Shown: positions 25,501-34,500 of the stretch, in pieces
Position numbering within the stretch: the first letter of the stretch is position 1
How the letters are laid out: each line of letters starts with the position of its first letter
Assembly: GCF_029017545.1 (NCBI RefSeq)
Contig: NW_026555339.1
Coordinates: 35,140,438 to 35,204,437, forward strand
Origin: Prosopis cineraria
Lineage: Eukaryota > Streptophyta > Magnoliopsida > Fabales > Fabaceae
DNA: 64,000 nucleotides
Direction: 5' to 3'
The notes under the pieces: model-generated
Database searches by the model: none
What the model was told of the DNA's origin: nothing
What the model saw: the letters and a program-made list of their open reading frames with translations, nothing else
Program-made: the position numbers and the translations under genes

Positions 25501-26945
25501 TTAGAATGACTTCCTTAAACGAATCAAGGAAGGTATGTCTCAAGACTCTATTACAAGTGACTTAGTAAAGCTTGCCACAGAAGGCAAGACTTAGAGATTC
25601 TGGGTGAATGATGGAATACTCTACACCATTAGGAATCGAGTCTATGTGCTAAAGTAGGGCAACCTTCAAAGGGATGTCTTAAAAGAGTGCCATGATTCCA
25701 TGTGGGCCAAACATCCAGGTATGGCATGAATACTTACTCTCATATAAAATTACTTCTACTAGCCACATATGCAAGATGATGTCGAAGCATATGTGAGGAC
25801 CTGCTTAGTATGCCAGCAAGATAAGGTTGAACAACAACATCTTACTAGTCTACTTGAACCTCTGCCGATGGCTGAAAGACCCTGGGAGAGTGTCTCAATG
25901 GACTTCATAGTTGCTCTCCCTAAGTCTGAAAGATATGGGAGTATTATGGTGGTGGTTGATAGATTCAACAAGTATGCCACCTTTATACCAGCCCCTATAA
26001 ATTACAAAGTTGATGAAGCAGCACGCTTATTTTTCAAGCATGTTGTAAAGTTATAGGGGATTCCTCAAAGCATTGTCAATGATTGAGATCCCCGATTCAC
26101 TGAAAAATTTTGGAGAGAATTATTCAAGTTCTTGAGGACAAAGTTGAACTTCTCAATAAGCTTTCATCCTCAGAGTGATGGAAAAATGGAGCAGATTAAC
26201 ACTTTGTTGGAGCTCTACGTTTGACATTACGTGAGCACTCATCAACAAGACTGGGTCAAGTTGCTTGATGTGGCTCAATTCTCTTACAACTTATAGCAAA
26301 GTGAGTCAACATGTAAGAGCCCTTTTGAGATAGTTATCGGGCAACAACCTCTAAACCCCAATGCACTTGCCGCACCATCTAAGGGAGACAGTCTAGCTGC
26401 ATTCAAATTTGCCAAAGAATGGCAGGAAGAGGTAGACATCACACGAGCAAGTCTAGATAAAGCCTCCTGAAAAATGAAGAAGTGGGCAAATAAGAAATGA
26501 CGTCTTAGTGCTGAATCAATTCAAGTCACTACACAAAGTGTACAAAGGCTTGGTCAGGAGATATGAAGGTCCTTTTCCCATCATTAAACCTGTGGGAAAG
26601 GTTGCATATCAAGTACAACTCCCTCCCAAGCTTAAGATTTATCCTGTCATTCATGTTAATCTCTTAAAGAAATATTGCAGAGATAAGGAAGATCCATCCT
26701 GAGGTATCTCTAAGAGAGGATAATAGCAGTTGTCACCAAGTATGACAAGGACATAGAGGAGATCCTCGCTGATAGGGCGATTAAAAAAGAGGAGTTCCTA
26801 ACTACATTAAGTACTTAATCAAGTGGAAGGATCAACCAGACTCTAAAGCTAATTGGGAACATGAAGACTTCATGTGGTAGTTCACTAACCAAATCCAACA
26901 CTACAAGAAGGAAGGCGCGACGAGGGCATCACAAAATTAAGTAGG
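25501..26945 (+). pseudogene. Chromovirus integrase with chromodomain
   Basis: The HHCC zinc-binding part is recognisable (CHDSMWAKHPG at 25,690 and CLVCQQDK at 25,805). The DDE core follows: MDFIVALPKSERYGSIMVVV (25,900), a second Asp beside a stop in VND*DPRF (26,080), FHPQSDG (26,165) and the Glu in NTLLE. The GPF-type C-terminal region reads YEGPFPIIKPVGKVAYQVQL (26,560). A chromodomain remnant reads IEEILADRAIKK then, one frame over, YLIKWKDQPDSKANWEHE (26,750-26,870). Chromodomains steer integration towards marked heterochromatin. Stops and at least two frameshifts kill it. Confidence 0.85.
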
Positions 26946-26951
26946 GGAGAA
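26941..26951 (+). promoter_or_regulatory. Polypurine tract of the chromovirus
   Basis: GTAGGGGAGAA immediately before the LTR start TGTCATG. Its position, directly 5' of the LTR and after the chromodomain, is where plus-strand priming occurs in LTR elements. Confidence 0.75.
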
Positions 26952-27060
26952 TGTCATGATCCGTGACTTTTTGTGAGGTTAAAGTAGTCTGGACTGCTCT
27001 AAAACCCTCCAAAAGGTGTTAACCTTAAGAGAGTATTTCAAGGCATTCAAGAGAAATTTA

Positions 27061-27210
27061 GAACGTTCCAAAATGTTCTAGAAACATTTAAAACAATCTA
27101 AAAATATCTAGATCAATCTGGAAGAATCTAGAAGATTCTAGAAACTTATGAAAAGATGTAATGATATTTAAAATATTCTATAATACTCCAGGATGTTCTA
27201 GAATGTTACA
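27061..27210 (+). promoter_or_regulatory. Heat-shock-element-like cluster in the LTR U3
   Basis: Alternating GAA/TTC modules at 2-bp spacing occur three times. 27,061-27,083 has GAA-cg-TTC-ca-AAA-tg-TTC-ta-GAA. 27,121-27,143 has GAA-ga-ATC-ta-GAA-ga-TTC-ta-GAA. 27,196-27,203 has TTC-ta-GAA. The first two are five-module arrays with one mismatch each. This is the plant HSF consensus (nGAAnnTTCnnGAAn). They lie 170-310 bp upstream of the TATA box. Binding is inferred, not shown. Confidence 0.6.
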
Positions 27211-27371
27211 GACATGTCTTGAGATAGTTTCTAGATACTTTCATGTAAGTATCTAGATATTTGTTGTAAGTATCTAGGAGAGAAATCTAGAATATCAACG
27301 ATAGCCATAGGATTGATTTAATCTCCACCGTTCATTAAGGAGGTAGGAATTTTCTAGAGTCAAGGGAAGGT

Positions 27372-27380
27372 CTATAAATA
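27372..27380 (+). promoter_or_regulatory. TATA box of the chromovirus LTR
   Basis: CTATAAATA at 27,372-27,380 (in TCTATAAATATCTCACC) is a good plant TATA box, about 230 bp downstream of the strongest heat-shock-like motif. Transcription would be expected to begin near 27,405. Confidence 0.6.
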
Positions 27381-27589
27381 TCTCACCCCTTCTCATTTGT
27401 AAACCATCTTTGAGTTCTCAAGCAATACAACTCTCACACTTCCCAAACTCTCAACTATTATTTGCCTTCAAGCTTTCCCTTTCCTCAACTTAGCTAATCA
27501 CATTCCTTTTTTATAAATCAGGCTTATTTAGCATCTTTCAATGAAAAGTGTCTAAGTGTCGCATGGGTCAAAAAATTAGTCCCATGACA

Positions 27590-28652
27590 TCAAGCTCTTA
27601 TGAATTTCGCTCTTCCTCCATGCTTCAACCAAGTCACGATCATGATGGGAGTGAAAAGTGAGGTTTGTGAATGATTGTGAAGGAGAGAAGAAGAGATGGC
27701 GTGGCTGAGATTATGGAGGTGGCTTAATGGATGAGAAGTTGTTGGAAAGGAATAAAAAAATTAAATGGGGAAATGAAGAATGGCCTCTGCGTCAAATCCG
27801 CAAAAGAGGGAAGCAGTGAAGTGGATGAATGATGAGATATGGGTGTGCTGTCGGTGAGGATGAATGGGAACGAAATTGGAGAGGGAAAAAAAACAAAACA
27901 AGAAATATGATGAGATGCTGGACGCTGAAGAAAAAAAATCGAGAGCTCGCTCGTTGAAGGCGGCGGCTGAGAGTTAAAAATGAAGATAAAGATGTTGGAA
28001 AAATTGATCCAATGATTAAAAGAGTAGCTAGATGATTTATGAAAAATTTTAATCATTGAATTTAAAAAGAGTTAAAAAAATAAAAAAATAAAAAAGTTTT
28101 TAAATTTTCTTTAGTTAGAAACGTATCTTGTATTTTTAATAATTCTTGGTAATTTCTTTCTTATCTTATTTTTTCATAATTCTTGAATGCTTTTTTAATT
28201 GTCAAGATTTAATTTTTACCGTTGAGTTTCATAAATTTTATTTTCATGTCCTAAAAAATCAAATGCACTCATTATTGTATGCTATATTCAAAATAAATCT
28301 CATGTCTCAAAAAATATTTCAAAATAAAATTTTTTCAACAATTATAATTTTTTCACAAAATGGCCAAAAATTTAAATAATGTATAATAATTCAAATTAAA
28401 ATCAATTAAAGATAGAGAAAATTAAATCATATCAAAAATAGGAAAATAAAATATTAACAATTTAAGTCTAAAATTCTCATAACTAATCCAAAAATATAGT
28501 ATTCCTCAAAATTGGCTAATAATTCAAATAATATCTAGTAAACTCAAATTAGCCCAAAAATATGATTAAAATGCATGAAAAATGTGGGATAAAAATATAT
28601 AAAAATCATAATTTATCAATTGCATATTGCATAAATTAACATTCTGGTCTCG
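27590..28652. other. Degenerate repeat-like sequence, no gene
   Basis: The minus-strand 110-codon frame at 27,724-28,056 reads as Ser/Phe/Pro/His-rich low-complexity sequence and resembles the pyrimidine-rich leader part of plant LTRs. 28,040-28,650 is very AT-rich. I see no gene and no clear element boundary. Confidence 0.4.
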
Positions 28653-29024
28653 ACAAGTAATATAAGAAAATTTACAAGACATATTAATTGTAAAGTTAGT
28701 AATTTAACAAGTCATATTTAAATTTACCCAAGTTACTTATTGTATAAGATAATATTTAAACTTAACAAGCAACTCTTTATGAGTCATATTAAACGTTTTA
28801 CTTGTAAAGTTAGTTATTTAACAAATCATGTACAGATTTATACAGGTTTAGTATTTGGCAAGTAATTACAGCTTTGCCAAGCATTGTAAGGAAATTTGCA
28901 AGGAATAATAGAAGTTTTACAAGTTTTACATGTATAATATGTAACCTATATAAATTCAAACATAGCTTGTTAAATTAATTAACTTTATAAGTAAAATGTC
29001 TAGTATGATTTGAAAATCACTTGT
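28653..29024. mobile_element. 372-bp foldback MITE
   Basis: The left end ACAAGTAATATAAG...AAAGTTAGTAATTTAACAAG matches the reverse complement of the right end ACAAGTGATTTTC...AAAGTTAATTAATTTAACAAG. A third, direct copy of the AAAGTTAGTTATTTAACAA block sits at about 28,800. It has no coding capacity. Boundaries are taken from the paired ACAAGT ends. The adjoining 29,025-29,165 is a separate dispersed repeat. Confidence 0.55.
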
Positions 29025-29165
29025 GCAAGTGATGGCGAGCTCTTTGTTCTGTTTAAATATCAAGGGCAATTGGGTTATTTTGCTACGCAACTTAATTTCA
29101 TTTTAGTCAGGATTTTCCAAATTTCTTGGGCTTGATTGGTAAACAAGTAGTTACTGTAATCCTTA
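29025..29165 (+). repeat. Dispersed repeat, partner of 19,145-19,310
   Basis: Shares AAGGGCAATTGGGT, AACTTAATTTCATTTTAGTC, TTTCTTGGGCTTGATTGGTA and GTAGTTACTGTA with the reverse complement of 19,145-19,310. The repeat family is unidentified. The remainder to 29,439 shows nothing I can assign. Confidence 0.55.
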
Positions 29166-29439
29166 ACTAAAATTCTCCCCAAATAATGTAAAATTTATAA
29201 GATAACAGATCCGTTTTCTTATTAGCTTTCTTGTTTTTGGGAAGCCGGCCAGTTTTCGAGCTCGTATCTTGCAGTTTACAAGCACTAAAGTAAACAACAA
29301 AGGTACGGAGTAACTGGCAAATTAGATTTCATATTATAAGTGATAACTGACAAATATCGTATACTGGTGTTTTTTTATACGTAATGCAAATAAAAATTTA
29401 AAATTCTTTTGCTGACTTTTTCTCCTGTTTATCTTTCTT

Positions 29440-30080
29440 ACCGTTCAGGTTTTAAATTGAAGAAGAAAAAGGTTCTCTTTCTGGCGCTGCCATGGCTCCT
29501 GCAGAGTACTAAGGGTATCAAAGTTTCTGGTAGATCTAAAAATATCGATCTTGCAGTTGACCTGTTTAATGAAGCTGCAAACAAGTGAGGGAAAATGACA
29601 ATGAAATTCCTTTGATCTGGTGCATGATATGTGCATATTGTAAAAGTTCTGAACCTGATAGAGTTAAGAAGATAGAGGAATTACTAAAGTTGATTTCAGA
29701 AAAGGAGCATACGCCATGGCTAAATGCGTCGTTACTTAGGCTTTATGCATAAGAGGACTCCTTAGAGGACATGGAGAACTCAATTAATGATGCATTTGAG
29801 CGCAAATTCTCAGTAAGAACAAGTATAATTTTTTGAGGTCTACTGGATGTTCCGACTGGAAAATTTGCCTCTCCTTATTCCACCATAAGATGGTCCTGTA
29901 TGGAGCACAAAAGCGCTTTGAGGAAATGTGGAGTGTCAAGATGGGTACGACGAAGAAGACATTGTGGATTTTGTACAAGGCTTATGTAATTTGTGATCAA
30001 AGACCCAAGGTTGGGAAAATATTGGGGGACTTATGTGCAAGAGTGGATTTGATTTTCCAGTGAGTGCAGTCCCATTGTAA
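29440..30080 (+). pseudogene. PPR-protein pseudogene (3' part)
   Basis: Scattered frames read, in order, LAVDLFNEAANK (29,550), AYCKSSEPDRVKKIEELLKL (29,635-29,695), LNASLLRLYA followed by a stop at 29,750, EDSLEDMENSINDAFERK (29,753-29,806), SLFHHKMVLYGAQKRFEEM (29,872-29,930), TKKTLWILYKAY (29,950-29,988) and, after a shift in the G-run near 30,025, MCKSGFDFPVSAVPL ending at TAA 30,078-30,080. From memory this matches the C-terminal part of a P-class pentatricopeptide repeat protein, an organellar RNA-binding family. Stops and frameshifts make it non-functional. It is intronless, as PPR genes often are, so retro-origin cannot be claimed. Confidence 0.65.
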
Positions 30081-31543
30081 AATACTACATTTTTTGCAAC
30101 ATTATTTGAATTTTGAATTATTGGCAGACAAGTGTTACTTATCAGCTTATGTGGAACAGGGAACTGATTTTGGATTCTGCAAGCAGCAAGCAGTTATAGC
30201 ACTTGTGGTGCCTTCACCTGCCGAAGACTGCACATATACAGTACCTTTTGCAATAATTGATGTCAGCAAATCGAACCACCATTCAAGTTAACTCAATGTT
30301 CATGCTAACTTGTAATTTAAACCATGACCTTCAAATTAATTTTAAATAATTATTTTTCATATTAATATTTTTTTATTTTAAAAATAATTAAACCTAATAT
30401 ATCAACATTAAATAGTATTTTGTCAATATTTAAAGGTCTAATGAAAATAAAAAAATTATAATAAAACTAATCTTGTTAGGATTAAATGATTGAAAAAATA
30501 TTTTATAAAATTAAAAGATTAAATATTTACTTTAACACACACACACACATATATAAGTATCCGTAATTGACAAGACTTCTCAGTAGTTTGTTTTATAACT
30601 ACCCTTTGTTTGGTACAGGCTCTTATAGTGCTAATTTATGGATGCTTTATTTTTTGTTTGCTTTCCAATTCCGATATGTCTAAATCTTTATTCATGTCTG
30701 GAAGGGCATTTCTAGCATTCTTTTTCATCTTGAATTTGTTTTTAAGCACATGGATTAGATCACCTACATTTGTATTGTAATTGTAAGTGTTTTAAATTTG
30801 GAATCTTTCTAGCTTTTAAAGAATAACATCTGCACTGAATTTTCAGTGTGGTTTTTGCACTGAATTTTCCGGATGGAGATATAAATTTTCTGTTAATTCA
30901 AAGTTATTCTTCCCAAGCTCTTGTTCCAAGTCAGTGAATATGACTCTATCCTTGCATTATTCTATCACTTGGCTATTGCAAGAGTTTATAAGATTTTTTT
31001 TTTTTTTACACAAATTTAACCCCATTTATTTAAAATTAAAAAATAAATAATTTTTAAATAACTTAAAAATTTTGTAAAACAAGATTTATTTTGTAAGCTT
31101 TATAGAAAACAGATATTATTTTATATTTAATTACAATAATAAAAATTTGATTATTAATTAATTATTTTTAAATTTTATAATATCTTCCTTAATATTTGTT
31201 TTACAGATTTAACTATTTTAAAATTTTATATGTATCCTACATTTCTAAAAACATTTTCTTTCATCTATTATATTAAATTATTTTTTGTAGCTTCTTAAAA
31301 TAATCAAAAATTAAAAAAATATAATAAAAAACTATTTTTCTTTTTATTTTCTCTCACTTTCCTTTTCTTCCACTTTTTCCTCCCATCCAAACAGACCATC
31401 AGTCCTCAAAATCAAGTACTTGCAACCACAATATAATTTCAAGTTTCAATACAATAAAAACATGCAAAAACTTTCTACACATGGGAAGCCATGATCAGAT
31501 ACTCTGACAACTTTTTGAGCTCTGAGCAGCGAGCACAACTGTA
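30081..31543. other. AT-rich intergenic
   Basis: 30,081-30,290 is an open stretch (reading LLADKCYLSAYVEQG...) of unclear nature, possibly old 3' flank. The rest is AT-rich with an (AC)n run at 30,535-30,550 and a T-run at 30,991-31,008. It also contains the likely 3' UTR of the minus-strand gene ending at 31,544. No other gene seen. Confidence 0.45.
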
Positions 31544-34500
31544 TTATGAAGCTCTTTTAGGGATGCTGGGTGCCACTATGGTTCCACCATTATAACCATC
31601 CATCAGCAACCTCCCAATTTTTGATCGCCACTCTGAGCTCTCCCTCTCATTTTTTCTATCATGCACAACTCTATCACAGTAGTTAAGCATCGTTCCCAGT
31701 CCACTGTTCGGGATCCAACCGAACTCCATTAGCACCTGTGCCTCACCTTCCGTCAAATCTTCCCCAACCTGTAACACAGACGACAAGAATTCAGCACAAT
31801 AAAAATGGTGACGGGGGCAGAATGCAGTAATAACATCTATTCATGCATGGAATCTAAGAATTTAGTTATAAAAGCCATCGTGACAGCCAAATAAGTGCCA
31901 CCCACAATATGATATTACATCCAAAGTCTCCCCTTTACTCACAAACCAACAATTAAGAAACTTCCTTTAATAATCACAATCATAGTAATAATGGCTTAAC
32001 CCAAAATTACACATTCTGGGGATACCTCTCCCAAGCGTATTTTTAAAACACAGTATCTCCCAGAATAATAAACTTCCTGTTTGATAGAGCACCACTTAGC
32101 CAACTTTTAGAATACTTGAACGTTCATAGTTAACAAGATAAATCTATTTAGCAAGTTATATGAAAGCATGTCAAAGTTGCAGCAAGCTGTTACCCTTAAC
32201 GCTTTGTTCTCAATAAGGGAAATCCTGCCACAGCAAGTCAGTTTCATAGCAGTCACCAGTCGCTTGATCTGCCATGCAATGGGCAAGGATTCTACTAGCT
32301 CAAAGAAGTAGGTTGCAAAACCATATTCAGGGCGTTCAAGCACTACCCTGCATTGAATAAGGCTCAATGTTAGCATCAAGAGTATAATAAGAAAATACAG
32401 ACCTCAAATATTATCTCTATTATAAAGGAAGCACCTGTTATGTCTCTCAAATACAAAAATAAATGATTGTAGGTCACGGCACCAACCCCACTCAACAGGC
32501 CATTTGCGAAATTGCAAGTACCTTGTCTGTATCAATAACAAAAATGAATATATGATAAAAACCAGCACAGATGCTCTAAAAGGATGGTTAATTTATCAAT
32601 ACAAGGTTGCAGTAGTTCTAATACCTGCTCCACAAGTGAGATAAGGCAAGGTAAACAGTAACTTGCTCTTGAAGCCTTCGTGGCACGAATAAGAGGAAAT
32701 TTTATGAAAGAATGGCGCTGGGCAAAAACCTGTCTCCAGATTTTTTAATTTAATTTTTTTTTTTTGTTTTTTGGAGCAGGGGGATGTAATGAAATTGCGA
32801 ATCAATTAAGTTGTGCCACCAATAACAATATGATGTCAAAAGTCAAAACAATACAACATATGTAAAAATTCTGCTGAAGCCCATTATGATCAATTAAGTA
32901 GTTTCAATGGTAGATATTAACCTGATACACTACGGTTACTGTATAGCTGTAGAAATCTAGAGTAGAAAACCTGATTCTTCCAAGATAAGTAAAGGGACAG
33001 GCTACACGGCCCAGCAAAAACAATTAAAGCTTCAAATAATCTGGAAAGAAAACTTCTTTTCTTCTTACTCCTAGAGCACAAGCAAGCAAAGGGAAAACAC
33101 GTTGCCGCATTGTCTATTAACTAATATTCCCTCAAGTCCTATTTATAAGATACTTTTAACTAAACCACACAAATTAAAAAGGTAGTTAAAATTAGTTATT
33201 GATTTTTTTCAAAAATTTCTATAAAAATCCCAAGTTAACCTTAACTAAAAGAATTGACTTTATTTTTAAATCTTAAAGTCAAACATGCCACCCAAATGAA
33301 CCAATTGAATATGTGGGGGCATTTTTGGAAATAACTCATAAATACTTCATCAAGTTTTATGAGGTGTCTTATATAAAAGACCAGACAAAACTTCTAAAAG
33401 GTGTTTTATATTAACGACTAGATGGAGCAAATAATAAAATATGATAAACTTTGATGTCCTGTCCTTTCCTTTCTTTCTCACAGCTAACGTACTGTACAGT
33501 TGTCTAGCCTTATCCGACTAGTTTGATTGTCTACTTATTTGTTAGAAAACAGAGTCCCAATTTTCTGTTGTTTAACGTAGTAATTAGTTGTTTTTTTTTT
33601 TTTTTTTGGTGGTGGGCATCTAAGGAAAGCAACTCCCTTATTCAAGAAAATGAAGTCACTTTCTCAACAAAACAAAACAAAATGATCAACAAATATATCC
33701 TAATTTTCTAAAGAATGATTTCTATGAAATCTGTCCCAAAAATATATCCCATAAAATCATACCAATAACCATCTCTTGACACTTTGATCATACTTCCCAC
33801 CAAAAAGACATTAATAAATAATTGACATTGAGATATGAATATGAGAAGGCCAAAATTAAAAATCACAAGTCACTAAGAGCTTGTTTGATTTCCATTTTTA
33901 AGAACTGTTTTCAGTTTAAAAAAAAAAATTGTTTGGGCAAGTGTTTTGCAGATAAATGATTTTCAAAACTGTTTTTATTTTGTTTTTAAAAAATAAGAAA
34001 ATGAAAAAACATTTGAGTTGTTTCTGTTTTCTTTTTTTTTTAAAAAAAATAAAAAACACATTACACTTAACCGCTGGAACCTATTACCACCAACGCCCTA
34101 CCATCATGGCCCACTGTTACCCACCAATGTCAACCTCCATTGCCAGCCACCATTGGTGGACATCGCCAATCCCAACCAGCCACCATCATTAATCATTACA
34201 ATTGGCCACCACGCACCACCACCAACTGCCGCCATCTAACAACACCATTAGTCGCCACCCTTATCACCCGCCACCATCAATTGCTGCTAGCTAACAACCA
34301 CTAGCCATCATTAACTAAACACCACCATCACTGATCAACCACCACTAGTCACCACCACCAACAACCGTTGGCAGCACTATCAGCCAATACCAGTCATCAC
34401 CACCGGCCACCATCATCAACCCAAGCCAACAACCACCGTCAACCTAGGCCAACTACCACCAGTAAACATTGTTGACCTCCACCATTAGCCAAGCTTTTTT

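Larger units (their letters stand above)
22725..27589 (+). mobile_element. 5'-truncated, decayed chromovirus (Ty3/gypsy)
   Basis: The order gag, protease, RT, integrase, chromodomain, polypurine tract, LTR is visible on the plus strand. Sequence before the gag start (22,725-22,916) shows no copy of the 26,952-27,589 LTR, so the 5' LTR is missing or lies outside. The RNase H domain is absent between RT and integrase. Reading frames are broken by at least a dozen nonsense codons, nearly all explicable as C-to-T or G-to-A transitions. A chromodomain marks it as a chromovirus. I cannot assign the clade with confidence. Confidence 0.85.
26952..27589 (+). mobile_element. 3' LTR of the chromovirus
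   Basis: Starts TGTCATG and ends CATGACA, a perfect 7-bp terminal inversion. Length 638 bp. The first half is packed with TTCTAGAA-like palindromes. A TATA box (27,372) and CAAT/CTCTCAC-type leader words follow, so U3 covers roughly 26,952-27,400. No duplicate exists upstream of gag, so age cannot be estimated from LTR divergence. Confidence 0.8.

Noticed and set aside
30600..31400. Possible MITE with TTTGTTTGG and CCAAACAGACC ends
   Set aside because: Inverted similarity is only about ten bases and no target duplication is visible.
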